This document shows, piece after piece, positions 8,499 to 16,240 of a stretch of 64,000 bases of DNA (the first letter of the stretch is position 1; every line of letters starts with the position of its first letter). This DNA comes from RYN-230 sp963837515. GTDB lineage: Bacteria > Actinomycetota > Actinomycetes > Streptosporangiales > Streptosporangiaceae. The stretch is taken from contig CAWINT010000013.1 in NCBI GenBank assembly GCA_963837515.1, forward strand, positions 62,001 to 126,000. Direction: 5' to 3'. The position numbers were made by a program, and so were the translations under genes. The notes under the pieces are model-generated. The model saw nothing but the letters and a program-made list of their open reading frames with translations, ran no database searches and was not told the DNA's origin.

Positions 8499-8692
8499 CC
8501 ACACCCTTCCCAGGCTCTCACGGCGCCAGCCGGCCTGCGCCCGGTTGCCTAGTTTCGCGGTGGCCGTGATGGCGGCTGCTCGCCGGCCTGGCCTTCTTCC
8601 CGGCCGTTCCCGGCCCGGGCACCGCGGGCCGGCCGCGGCCCGGCAGCGCCGGGACACCGCCCCGCGGGGAGCAATGATCCTAAACTCGTCGC

Positions 8693-9313
8693 ATGGCCCG
8701 GTACTTCGACATCCATCCGGCCAACCCGCAGCGGCGCATAATCGCCGCGATCGCCGATATCGTGCGGGCTGGCGGCGTGATCGCCTACCCGACGGACTCG
8801 TGCTACGCGCTCGGGTGCCAGCTCGGCAACCGGGACGGCATCACGAAGATCCGGTCGATCCGCCATCTGGATGACCGGCACCACCTCACGCTGGTGTGCC
8901 GGGACTTCGCCCAGCTCGGCCAGTTCGTGTACGTCTCCAAGACGGTCTTCCGGGCCATCAAAGCGGCGACCCCCGGCAGCTATACGTTCATCCTGCCCGC
9001 GACCAAGGAGGTACCGCGCAGGCTGCAGCACCCGGGGAAGAAGACCGTCGGGGTGCGGATCCCCCGCCACGTGGTGGCCCAGGCCCTGCTCGCCGAACTC
9101 GGCGAGCCGCTCGTCTCGAGCACCCTGCTCCTGCCCGGCCAGGACGAGCCGATGACACAGGGATGGGAGATCAAAGAGCAGCTTGACCACGCCGTCAACG
9201 CAGTGATCGACTCGGGCGACTGTGGCACCGAGCCGACAACTGTGATCGACTTCTCCCAGGACAAGCCCGAGATCGTGCGCCGTGGGGCAGGCGGCACATC
9301 CGGTTTTGAATGA
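8693..9313 (+). CDS. YciO/Sua5-family L-threonylcarbamoyladenylate synthase-like protein
   Basis: 206 residues. The fold signature is clear: GVIAYPTDSCYALGCQ near residue 28, then KIRSIRHLDDRHHLTLVC, SYTFILPATKEVPRRL and KKTVGVRIPRH. Sua5/TsaC makes threonylcarbamoyl-AMP for tRNA t6A. YciO-type paralogues share the fold and have been reported as weaker or divergent enzymes. Length and sequence fit the YciO branch, so its role in t6A is uncertain. The ATG at 8693 has no ribosome site. TAAACT lies six bases upstream, which suggests a leaderless transcript. Confidence 0.85.
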   Translation: MARYFDIHPANPQRRIIAAIADIVRAGGVIAYPTDSCYALGCQLGNRDGITKIRSIRHLDDRHHLTLVCRDFAQLGQFVYVSKTVFRAIKAATPGSYTFILPATKEVPRRLQHPGKKTVGVRIPRHVVAQALLAELGEPLVSSTLLLPGQDEPMTQGWEIKEQLDHAVNAVIDSGDCGTEPTTVIDFSQDKPEIVRRGAGGTSGFE

Positions 9314-9340
9314 GTTCTCCGGCCCGGGAAGCAGGACGCT

Positions 9341-9766
9341 GTGGTGGAACAGCTGGATGAGGGGGAATGCTGGCGGCTCGTAGCAGGCCAGGAGGTGGGC
9401 CGGATCGCGTTCAACGGGCGGTTCGGACCGACCGTTTTCCCGGTCAACTACCGGCTGTTCGAGGGCGCCGTGGTGTTCCGGACCGGGGCGGGCAGCGCCC
9501 TGGACGAGGACCTGCGGACCGGGATTGCGCACGCCGAGTACAAGATCGCGTTCGAGATCGACGAGCTTAACCCCGTGACGAGGGAGGGGTGGAGCGTCCT
9601 GGTCCAGGGGTCGGCGCACCACGTGACGTCCGCGGAGGAGCGCGCCGCGGTCGCCCAGGCGGGGGTGACCCCGTGGCCGGGCGGCGCCAAGGAGCAGTTC
9701 ATGCGGATCCAGCCGACCCGGGTCACCGGGCGGCGGATCAGCCGCCCGGTGCCACCGGCCGGATAG
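9341..9766 (+). CDS. pyridoxamine 5'-phosphate oxidase-like flavin-binding protein
   Basis: 141 residues. It has the split-barrel pattern of small PPOX/nitroreductase-like proteins: a leading helix (LDEGECWRLVAGQEVGRIAF), then PTVFPVNYRLFEGAVVFRTG and AFEIDELNPVTREGWSVLVQG, and a C-terminal RIQPTRVTGRRI. Members bind FMN or F420, and the substrate is usually unknown. It follows the YciO gene by 27 bases and may be co-transcribed. The start is GTG at 9341, with a second GTG next to it. The stop lies inside a strong terminator hairpin. Confidence 0.8.
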   Translation: MVEQLDEGECWRLVAGQEVGRIAFNGRFGPTVFPVNYRLFEGAVVFRTGAGSALDEDLRTGIAHAEYKIAFEIDELNPVTREGWSVLVQGSAHHVTSAEERAAVAQAGVTPWPGGAKEQFMRIQPTRVTGRRISRPVPPAG

Positions 9767-9780
9767 CCCGGCCGGTGGCA
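9750..9780. terminator. 13-bp perfect stem, bidirectional terminator
   Basis: TGCCACCGGCCGG and CCGGCCGGTGGCA pair perfectly around the loop ATAGC. The stop codon of the gene ending at 9766 lies in the loop. It separates convergent genes, with the minus-strand gene ending at 9794, so it can serve both. Confidence 0.75.
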
Positions 9781-9793
9781 GCCTGCGGTGCGG

Positions 9794-10102
9794 TCAAGCT
9801 GCCGCGCCGGCCGCGAGCGGCGTGAGGACACCGACCTCCACGCCACACCCGCTGGACGGGACCGGGCAGCCGGCCGCCAGCGCCAGCGCCGCGTCGAGCG
9901 TCTCGGCGCGGACCAGCGAGTAACCGCCCAGCTGGGTGGTCCCGTCGGCCTGGCCGAGCGTCGATGACTCGAACACGGGGTTGCCGCGGTCGATGAGCGC
10001 GTCGCCCATTCCGGCGAACCATTCGCCCCACTTCTTCGCGACGTCCGGGTTGCCCGGCTGGTAGGAGGCCGGCATCCGGTAGCAGAACAGGTAGGTGGTC
10101 AT
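9794..10102 (-). CDS. YCII/DGPF-domain protein
   Basis: 102 residues. It has the ferredoxin-like YCII pattern: YLFCYRMPASYQPGN, WGEWFAGMGDALIDRGNPV, LGGYSLVRAETLDAALALAAGCP and a final VGVLTPL. GGAAAGGA lies nine bases before the ATG. It is 84 bases downstream of the ECF sigma gene on the same strand. YCII-type proteins are often paired with ECF sigma factors in actinobacteria, where their biochemical role is not established. Confidence 0.85.
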   Translation of the reverse strand: MTTYLFCYRMPASYQPGNPDVAKKWGEWFAGMGDALIDRGNPVFESSTLGQADGTTQLGGYSLVRAETLDAALALAAGCPVPSSGCGVEVGVLTPLAAGAAA

Positions 10103-10186
10103 CGGTGCGTGTCCTTTCCGGGCCTACCCGGGTGGTGAGACCTCGCCGGTATGGACACCGCACCGGCCACCGACTGGGCGCCCGGC

Positions 10187-11203
10187 TCACTGGCCGTGCG
10201 GGAGCGTCAGCGGCAGGCCGAAACGGGCGAGCACCGAGTTGTCGAACCGGGTCAGCGCGCTGACCCGGTCGCCCCGCACGGTGAGCACGTGCAGCCCCGC
10301 GGCGTGCGCGCTGCCCGCCCGCGGGTCGAGCCGGTAGGCACCGAACGCCGGCTGCCCGTTCGCCCTGGCCGGCACGATCCGGTAGCGCCGCCCGTCGCGG
10401 AACCCGACGGCGGTGAAGAACTCCACCGCGAGCGCCCGGCCCTGGTACTCCAGTGGAACCGGCGGCATCCGCAGCCACACGTCCTCGGTCAGCAGGCCGA
10501 CCAGCCCGTCGACGTCCCCGGTCGCGTACGCGTCGCTGAGCTTCGCGATCAGCACGCGTTCGGCTTCGGCGTCACCGGGCGTCCGGTCGGCGAAGGCGGC
10601 GTCGGCCCGCACCGCGGCCCGGGCCCGCTTCAGCGCGCTCGTCACCGAGTCCACCGTCGCCTCCAGGATGCCCGCGGTCTCCTGGCCGGAGAACCCGAGC
10701 ACGTCCCGCAGGATCAGCACGGCGCGCTGCCGCGGCGGCAGCAGCTGGACGGCGGTGATGAACGCCAGCGACACCGATTCCCGCGTCTCGTACTGCGCAT
10801 CCGGGCCGGGAGCGGCGTCCGGCAGCCCGGCGAGCAGGTCATCCGGGCACGGCTCGAGCCAGGTGACCTCGCCGAGCCGTGACGGCGGCGGCGGCCGCAG
10901 GCCAGCGGGCAGCGCGCCGGTGCGCGGCCGGCGCTGCCCAGAGCGGATCATGTTCAGGCACCGGTTCGTCGTGACCCGGTACAGCCAGGTACGCACCGAC
11001 GCACGGCCCTCGTACCCCGCCAGCCCCTGCCACGCCGACAGCAGCGCATCCTGGAGCGCGTCCTCCGCGTCCTGCAGCGATCCGAGAAACCGGTAGCAGT
11101 GCACCAGCAGCTCCTGCTGGTGCGGCGCGACCAGCGCCGCGAACGCTGCGCCGTCCCCGGCCCGCGCCCGTTCGAGAACGTCCATCCGCACCACGCCACC
11201 CAT
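10187..11203 (-). CDS. ECF-family RNA polymerase sigma factor with SnoaL-like C-terminal domain
   Basis: 338 residues from ATG 11203; ATG 11185 is the alternative. Region 2 is APHQQELLVHCYRFLGSLQDAED with VRTWLYRVTTNRCLNMIR, and region 4 is LPPRQRAVLILRDVLGFS with SVTSALKRARAAV. The last ~120 residues (LSDAYATGDVDGLVGLLTEDV, MPPVPLEYQGR) form an NTF2/SnoaL-like domain, as in SigJ/SigX5-like ECF groups that lack a classical anti-sigma factor. The tail probably controls activity itself. It directs transcription of unknown targets, probably including the YCII gene downstream. Pairing with YCII is typical of ECF42-type sigma factors, but those have a different tail, so the mix is notable. Confidence 0.85.
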   Translation of the reverse strand: MGGVVRMDVLERARAGDGAAFAALVAPHQQELLVHCYRFLGSLQDAEDALQDALLSAWQGLAGYEGRASVRTWLYRVTTNRCLNMIRSGQRRPRTGALPAGLRPPPPSRLGEVTWLEPCPDDLLAGLPDAAPGPDAQYETRESVSLAFITAVQLLPPRQRAVLILRDVLGFSGQETAGILEATVDSVTSALKRARAAVRADAAFADRTPGDAEAERVLIAKLSDAYATGDVDGLVGLLTEDVWLRMPPVPLEYQGRALAVEFFTAVGFRDGRRYRIVPARANGQPAFGAYRLDPRAGSAHAAGLHVLTVRGDRVSALTRFDNSVLARFGLPLTLPHGQ

Positions 11204-11268
11204 CCAACGCACCCCGTCCCGGTCGGCCCCCACGCATAGGGACACCGCCGACCGGCGGAACTGGGCGG

Positions 11269-11748
11269 TCACCACCCAGGCGAATTCCCGCCCGGGGAGC
11301 CGCTGCCCTCCGGCGCTACCGATAGGGCAACAGTGTGGCGGGAGGGCGGTGCGTTCGCTTCGAACTGCTCCAGCATGGCGATGACCAGTCCGCTCAGCCA
11401 GCCGAGCAGGAGCGCGTATTCGATCCGCAGTTCACCGGCGTCTGGGACCTCCTCGCCCGGCATCCACAGCGCATGCAGTTCCGCGGCGAGATCGGCGGAC
11501 ACGCACCCGCTGAGTTCCGCGGTCACGGCCGTGAGCCGCCGTTGCAGCCAGGCTCGCGCCGCCGGGGGCAGGTCCTGTGGGCGCAGTTCCTCCCCCGCCG
11601 CGTTCAGCAGCGCCCACAACCGCAGCAGCCGCTCGGGGGATTCCACCCGGCAGGTCTTTCCCGGCCCAGCCGGCCCCAGCGCGACGACCACCCGGGACAC
11701 CGGTACCGGCCCGGCCGGGTCATCTGATTGCCGTCCTCCGCCACCCAC
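11269..11748 (-). CDS. Bpa-like (bacterial proteasome activator family) protein lacking the C-terminal docking motif
   Basis: About 159 residues from a GTG at 11748; a GTG about 51 bases inside is also possible. The core matches the helical Bpa/DUF2587 fold: ESPERLLRLWALLN, LPPAARAWLQRRL, and the well-conserved end block VPDAGELRIEYALLLGWLSGL, split here as VPDAGELRI and LLLGWLSGLVIAM. Bpa forms a dodecameric ring that opens the 20S proteasome through a C-terminal GQYL-type motif. This protein ends in GGNSPGW instead, so it probably cannot dock in the usual way. It may be a divergent paralogue. It sits just upstream of the sigma gene on the same strand. Confidence 0.65.
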   Translation of the reverse strand: MGGGGRQSDDPAGPVPVSRVVVALGPAGPGKTCRVESPERLLRLWALLNAAGEELRPQDLPPAARAWLQRRLTAVTAELSGCVSADLAAELHALWMPGEEVPDAGELRIEYALLLGWLSGLVIAMLEQFEANAPPSRHTVALSVAPEGSGSPGGNSPGW

Positions 11749-12004
11749 AGGTCCAGCCGATCACGCCCCGCTTCCCGGCTACAGGGCCGATGTCCGCTCG
11801 TTCGGAGGCGAACGTCCCGTCCAGGCGTGCCCGGGCCACACCGCCGGTGCCTGGCTGGTTTGATGGGGCGGGTGAGAGGGGAAGCCACGGACGGGCCAGG
11901 AATGCCGGGCCAGGCCAGGATGGCCGGCGACGGCCCGGCCGATCCCCCGCCTGGCGGCTCTACCGGTCACCCCGGCTGGATCCACGACCCTGGGGAGCAG
12001 CATT

Positions 12005-12853
12005 GTGACGGGCAGCGATAACGCCGCGAGGCTCGCCGTCCTCATCGACGCGGACAACGCACCGCCCGCCATGATCGAGGCGCTGCTGGCCGAGGTGGCC
12101 AAGTACGGCACCGCGCACGTCAAGCGGGCGTACGGCGACTGGACGGGGACGAGCCTGCGGGGCTGGAAGGAACATCTGCTCGCCCAGTCGATCCAGCCGA
12201 TCCAGCAATTCGCCTACACGCGAGGCAAGAACGCCACCGACGCGGCGATGGTCATCGACGCCATGGACCTGCTGTATTCCGGCCGCTTCGACGGGTTCTG
12301 CATCGTCTCCAGCGACAGCGACTTCACCCGGCTGGCGTCACGGATCCGGGAATCCGGCATGACCGTCTACGGGTTCGGCGAGCGCAAAACGCCGAAACCA
12401 TTCGTCGCGGCCTGCGACAAATTCATCTACATCGAGAACCTCGCCTATGACGAGAGTGCTGCCGCCGCCCCGGCCGACGAGGAGGCGCTCACCCCTGTCT
12501 CCCGCCCCACTGCCGCGCAGCTCAAGCGGGACGCGGCCCTGGTCACCCGGTTGCGCAACGCCGTCGAGGCGGCCTCCGACGACGACGGGTGGGCTTCGCT
12601 GGCCTCGGTGGGCCAGATCATCACCAACCAGAGCCCTGACTTCGACTCCCGCACCTACGGCTACGCCCGGCTGAGCGATCTGATGGCCGCGACCACGCTG
12701 TTCGATCTGGAGCGCCGCAGCCCGGGCGACGGGAAGCCGGAGATCATCTACGCCCGCGACAAGCGCCGTCAGCCCGCCAGGCGGCCCAGGACCACGCGGA
12801 CGGGCTCCCGAGCCAGCACCACCCCGGGTGGTGGCGGCCACCAGCCCGGCTGA
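12005..12853 (+). CDS. NYN-domain nuclease-like protein with C-terminal LOTUS/OST-HTH domain
   Basis: 282 residues; GTG start with GGGGAG seven bases upstream. The N-terminal NYN (PIN-like) domain shows the acidic metal-binding set: LAVLIDADNA near residue 10, KNATDAAMVIDAMDLLY and FCIVSSDSDFTRLA. Residues ~170-250 form a LOTUS/OST-HTH domain (LVTRLRNAVEAASDDDGWASL and FDSRTYGYARLSDLM), a predicted RNA-binding module. The tail is basic and disordered. LabA/DUF88-type proteins of this layout are predicted to cleave or bind RNA; the target is unknown. It appears monocistronic. Confidence 0.85.
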   Translation: MTGSDNAARLAVLIDADNAPPAMIEALLAEVAKYGTAHVKRAYGDWTGTSLRGWKEHLLAQSIQPIQQFAYTRGKNATDAAMVIDAMDLLYSGRFDGFCIVSSDSDFTRLASRIRESGMTVYGFGERKTPKPFVAACDKFIYIENLAYDESAAAAPADEEALTPVSRPTAAQLKRDAALVTRLRNAVEAASDDDGWASLASVGQIITNQSPDFDSRTYGYARLSDLMAATTLFDLERRSPGDGKPEIIYARDKRRQPARRPRTTRTGSRASTTPGGGGHQPG

Positions 12854-12880
12854 CTCTCGCCGCCGGGTCACCCTCTTGGC

Positions 12881-12910
12881 TTGATATATCAACCATTTGC
12901 TAGGTATAGT
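12881..12910 (+). promoter_or_regulatory. sigma-70-like promoter with overlapping palindromic operator
   Basis: TTGATA (12881-12886) and TATAGT (12905-12910) are spaced 18 bases apart, upstream of the gene at 12943. The -35 box is part of the perfect palindrome TTGATATATCAA (12881-12892), so a repressor could bind there. The AT-rich stretch stands out against the background. Confidence 0.6.
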
Positions 12911-12942
12911 TTCCATTAGGACGAGTGACACCTGGAGGAGAG

Positions 12943-13188
12943 ATGGCTGACACCGTTACGGTCGGCCAGGATGTTGAAGGCCGGATCCTGGACGTGGTTC
13001 ACCGGACCAATGGAGTGACAATCGAGGCGCTGAAGGTGCTGACCGACGCGATCCGGCCGGTCACATCGGTGATTCCCGCGGTGACCCCGCCGCTGGTCTA
13101 CGACTTCGGTGAGAAGCTGATGGCCAGTGAGCGGAAGTTCGCGCAGGACATAATGCACCTGACAGAGCGGCTCACGCCGGCCAAGTAG
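12943..13188 (+). CDS. small unassigned helical protein
   Basis: 81 residues from ATG 12943, chosen because GGAGGAG lies just upstream. It is an acidic, helix-rich protein (GRILDVVHRTNGVTIEALKVL, split as GRILDVVHRTNG and TIEALKVLTDAI; MASERKFAQDIMHLTERL), with no Cys and no signal peptide. The pattern resembles small phasin-like or coiled actinobacterial proteins, but I cannot assign a family. It has its own strong promoter and a following hairpin, so it is a stand-alone and probably well-expressed gene. Confidence 0.65.
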   Translation: MADTVTVGQDVEGRILDVVHRTNGVTIEALKVLTDAIRPVTSVIPAVTPPLVYDFGEKLMASERKFAQDIMHLTERLTPAK

Positions 13189-13215
13189 GCGGCCCAGCGC
13201 AGTAATTCGGCGATC

Positions 13216-13249
13216 AGCGCGGCGGGCCGGGACTCTGGCTCGCCGCGCT
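13216..13249. terminator. 9-bp stem-loop after the small protein gene
   Basis: AGCGCGGCG and CGCCGCGCT pair across a 16-base loop, 27 bases after the stop at 13188. It is a weak terminator candidate because of the long loop. Confidence 0.4.
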
Positions 13250-13547
13250 CGTGCGTACCCGGCCCCGACGGCCCGCAGGGCCGGGACCATGTGCCCTGGG
13301 CGCCGGCCCGTTGGCCGGAGAGGCTGGAAGCAAGCTCGGCTCTCGTGCGTCTGGGGACGGTGAGTCGTCATGGCCGCGCGAACGCGGGATCCAATGCCGC
13401 CGTGGCACGCAGCAGGCGGCGCGGTGGCGCTGGCCGCCGGGACCGCCGGGACCGTGGCCGGGGCCGGCGTGGCCAGCGCCCAGGCCACCACGGGGACGCC
13501 GGTGACCGTGGCCGCCGCGCTGGTGGCCCTGGCTGGCCTACCGCGAC

Positions 13548-14282
13548 GTGCGGCTGCGCACCGGCGATGGCGTGTGGCTCGCCGCCTGGTACGTGCCGTC
13601 CCGCAACGGAGCGGCCGTCGTGCTGTTGCCCGGCGCCGGCTCCACCCGGTCCGCCCTGGTCAGCCAGGCGGCCGCGCTGGCCCACCGGGGGTACGGCACC
13701 CTGCTGGTCGACACCCGCGGGCACGGGCGCAGCGGCGGCCACGCGATGGACTTCGGCTGGCGCGGGAACCGGGACATCGCCGCCGCCGTGTCGTGGCTGG
13801 GCCGCCGGCCTGACGTCCGGGCCGGCCGCATCGCGCTGCTCGGGCTGTCCATGGGCGGTGAGCAGGCCCTGGTCGCCGCCGGTTCCGACCGGCGGGTCCG
13901 CGCCGTGGTCGCCGAGGGCGTGACCGGCCAGCAGCTCGCTGACCACGGCTGGCTTCCGGGCGGGCCGGACGGGATGACCCAGCGCGGCCTGGAGTGGGTG
14001 ATGTACTCCGCCGCCGGGCTGCTGAGCGGCGCAGCGCCACCGATGAGCATTCCTAACGCAATCCGCGCGGCAGCACCCCGGCCCGAGCTGATCATCGCTG
14101 GTGGCGCGGTGCCGGACGAGCCGGTGGCCGCCCGGTGGTTCCAGGCCGCCGCGCCAGCCTCGGTGCAGGTCTGGGTCGCCCCCGGCGCCGGACACACCGC
14201 CGCGCTGGCCACCGACCCGGCCGCCTGGCAGGCCCGGGTCACCACGTTCCTCGATGCGGCACTGCACCCCGCAGGCGGCTGA
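13548..14282 (+). CDS. alpha/beta hydrolase, probably 5'-truncated by a frameshift
   Basis: 244 residues from GTG 13548. The hydrolase core is complete: AAVVLLPGAGSTRSALV (oxyanion region), VDTRGHGRSGG, nucleophile elbow ALLGLSMGGEQAL, and a late His in APGAGHTAAL. Homologous motifs begin upstream of this start (WLAYRDVRLRTGDG). A separate frame from 13370 or 13394 encodes a hydrophobic N-terminal helix (AAGGAVALAAGTAGTVAG), as expected for a membrane-anchored family member. The two frames would join by a one-base shift at about 13500-13540. The gene is therefore either frameshifted or carries a sequencing error. Substrate unknown. Confidence 0.7.
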   Translation: MRLRTGDGVWLAAWYVPSRNGAAVVLLPGAGSTRSALVSQAAALAHRGYGTLLVDTRGHGRSGGHAMDFGWRGNRDIAAAVSWLGRRPDVRAGRIALLGLSMGGEQALVAAGSDRRVRAVVAEGVTGQQLADHGWLPGGPDGMTQRGLEWVMYSAAGLLSGAAPPMSIPNAIRAAAPRPELIIAGGAVPDEPVAARWFQAAAPASVQVWVAPGAGHTAALATDPAAWQARVTTFLDAALHPAGG

Positions 14283-14648
14283 CCGCCGTCTGGCCCCAGG
14301 CACGAACCGGCGGGCCCGGCCGGGCATTCTCGGTCCGCGCGGCGGCGTGCGGGGCACTGGGGTAGTCGCGGTGCCGCCAGAGGTAGTCGGCCCAACTGAT
14401 GATCTCACGGCTGCGGGCGTCCCACCGGTCGTAGACCGGTCCGTAATCCCCGCGGTCGTACGCCCGGTTGAACGCCGAGGCAATCGTCAGCAGCGCCGCG
14501 GCCGTCCGTGGCCCGGGCGGCCCGGGAACCCGCCGGGCAGCCGGATGGCCGGGAACCCGCGAGGCAGCCGGATGGCCGGGGCTGCCCGCGGCGCAGCCCC
14601 GGCCAGCAGAGCCGCCGCTCCGGCCGCCCCCCGCCACCAGGCACGCAT
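14283..14648 (-). pseudogene. secreted protein remnant, frameshifted and truncated
   Basis: GGAGGAG precedes ATG 14648, which opens a signal-peptide-like sequence (MRAWWRGAAGAAALLAG). This frame stops at about 14520. The neighbouring frame carries the mature part, AAALLTIASAFNRAYDRGDYG, split here as AAALLTIASAFNRA and DRGDYGPVYDRWDARSRE. That frame then runs out into the hydrolase gene. The break falls in short repeats encoding AIRLPxGFP. Both a frameshift and a lost 3' end are visible, so this is a decayed gene of unknown function. Confidence 0.55.
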
Positions 14649-14704
14649 CGTCCACTCCTCCAGGCACCGTGCGGGCCGTTCGACGGTCAGGTCCGTGAAC
14701 CGTG

Positions 14705-14720
14705 AGGGCCTTTCGGCCCT
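14705..14720. other. short hairpin upstream of the SMR exporter
   Basis: AGGGCC-TTTC-GGCCCT is a perfect 6-bp stem in the leader of the gene at 14850. SugE/Gdx genes are often under guanidine riboswitches. I looked for the conserved elements of those classes and could not match them convincingly, so this is recorded only as a hairpin. Confidence 0.3.
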
Positions 14721-14849
14721 AGCGGGGGGAGAGGTACGTCCCTGCCGGGGGGACCAGGACAGCGGGACGCTGACACTGTGCGGTTATTGCATCCGGTGCG
14801 CTACCCGGTGCGGCCCGGCGATCCGGGACGGCGGGACGGGGGTGGGTTC

Positions 14850-15173
14850 ATGCCGTGGCTGCTGATCGTGGTGGCCGGGTTGTTCGAGACGGGGTTCGCG
14901 GTTCTGCTCAAGCAGAGCGCCGGGTTCACCCGGCTGTGGCCGACCGTGGGGTTCGCCGCGTGCGCCCTGATCAGCTTCGGCCTGCTCACCCTCGCTCTGC
15001 ACGAGCTCGAGGTGGGCCCGGCCTATGCGGTCTGGACCGGCATCGGGGCCGCCGGGACCGCCATCGTCGGCATGGTGGCCCTCGGCGAGTCGGTGTCAGC
15101 ACTCAAGCTGATTTCCATCGCGCTGATCCTCGCCGGGGTCATCGGCCTCAACCTGTCCGGAGTGACCCCCTGA
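14850..15173 (+). CDS. small multidrug resistance family exporter, SugE/Gdx type
   Basis: 107 residues with four transmembrane helices filling the whole chain. The essential membrane Glu is in helix 1 (VAGLFETGFAVLLKQS). Helix 3 has the SugE/Gdx-like YAVWTGIGAAGTAIVGM and helix 4 ends in IGLNLSG. Gdx proteins export guanidinium in exchange for protons; other SMR members export quaternary amines. The helix-3 pattern favours Gdx. It works as an antiparallel dimer in the inner membrane. The ATG at 14850 is preceded by a G-rich run. Confidence 0.85.
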   Translation: MPWLLIVVAGLFETGFAVLLKQSAGFTRLWPTVGFAACALISFGLLTLALHELEVGPAYAVWTGIGAAGTAIVGMVALGESVSALKLISIALILAGVIGLNLSGVTP

Positions 15174-15188
15174 GGGTCGCCGCGGGGT

Positions 15189-15340
15189 TCACCTCTGCTG
15201 GCTGAGCAGCTGGGTGGCGATGCGGTAGGCGGCGTTGACCGGGATGGCGAAGCCGACGCCGATGCTGCCCGACTGCTGCCCGATGTAACCGCCGCCGACG
15301 GTCGCTATCGCGGTGGTGACGCCCACCACCCGGCCGGCCA
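15189..15340 (-). pseudogene. C-terminal fragment of a trypsin-like (HtrA/DegP-type) serine protease
   Basis: About 50 residues, GRVVGVTTAIATVGGGYIGQ followed by SGSIGVGFAIPVNAAYRIA, match the last strand pair of the chymotrypsin fold in HtrA-like proteases, just after the GNSGGP nucleophile block. The nucleophile block and everything before it are missing; upstream sequence is unrelated. It is a remnant left by a deletion. The fragment ends in a natural stop. Confidence 0.6.
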
Positions 15341-15379
15341 GGGGCCAATGTCCCCGGCCACCGGGACTACCGGCATCGG

Positions 15380-16240
15380 CTACCGCCGCAGCTCGGAGAG
15401 ACGGCCGGAAGCCGCCCAGCTGGTCATCACCACGGCCGCCCACAAGATCCCGAAGAGCCAGCCACCCAGCACGTCGGTGAACCAGTGCACGCCGAGGTAC
15501 ACCCGCGAGATACCGACGAGCGCGGCCAGCATCGCCGCGACCACCCAGACAGCGGTCCGGGCCCGCCACGAGGCGAGCCGAAGTGTGCCCAGCCAGGCGA
15601 TCGCGGCACACGCCGCGGCGGCGGCCGCGGCGTGGCCGGAGGGGAAACCGTAGCCATCGGCGGCGGCCACGGCCTGCGCCAGCGGCGGGCGGGGCAGGCT
15701 CAGCGCCGCTTTGAACGCCGCAGTCAGCCCGATCACCCCGGCCGCGGTCACCGCCAGCATGGCCACTGGCGCCCAGGACCGCCAGGTCACGCCGAGCAGC
15801 ACCCCGGCCACCAGTGCCAGCACCACCATGCCGGGCGGGCCGCCGACCGCGCTGACCCCCCTCATGAATGAGGTCAGCGCCGGCACCCGGTGAGCGGCGA
15901 CGAAGTACGCGATCGGATGGTCGATCACCGCGACCCCATGACCATCGGTGACGTCATCGACCAGCTTGCCCAGCGCGATCGCCGCCAGCATGATCACCGC
16001 CAGGCCGGTGAGCAACAACAGCGCCACAATGCCCTGGCTCTGCTCCCGGCCGGTGTCCGCCGGCTGGCGTTCGTGCGGGGCGCCCCGGGCCGGCTCCTGC
16101 CGGGACCGGCTGAGCCGGACCCCGGCCGCCTGCAGGAAGTGATCATGGCCGACGGCCCAGTGGTGCGCGATCGCACCCGCTCCGGCGGCGAGTGCCCCGG
16201 CGGCGATCAGCAGCCCGGCGATGATTCCCGTCAGTTCCAT
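15380..16240 (-). CDS. PAP2-family membrane phosphatase
   Basis: 286 residues with about six transmembrane segments. The three phosphatase motifs are present: KAALSLPRPP, GFPSGHAAAA and SRVYLGVHWFTDVLGG. Members dephosphorylate lipid phosphates such as undecaprenyl or phosphatidyl-glycerol phosphates at the outer face of the membrane. A polar, Arg-rich loop after the first helix (residues ~40-70) is longer than usual. The gene is flanked by a protease remnant downstream and a 486-base gap upstream. Confidence 0.85.
   Translation of the reverse strand: MELTGIIAGLLIAAGALAAGAGAIAHHWAVGHDHFLQAAGVRLSRSRQEPARGAPHERQPADTGREQSQGIVALLLLTGLAVIMLAAIALGKLVDDVTDGHGVAVIDHPIAYFVAAHRVPALTSFMRGVSAVGGPPGMVVLALVAGVLLGVTWRSWAPVAMLAVTAAGVIGLTAAFKAALSLPRPPLAQAVAAADGYGFPSGHAAAAAAACAAIAWLGTLRLASWRARTAVWVVAAMLAALVGISRVYLGVHWFTDVLGGWLFGILWAAVVMTSWAASGRLSELRR

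Noticed and set aside
14690..14849. Guanidine riboswitch before the SugE/Gdx gene
   Set aside because: The context fits but I could not align the conserved elements of any guanidine riboswitch class; only a 6-bp hairpin is clear. A covariance-model search would decide.
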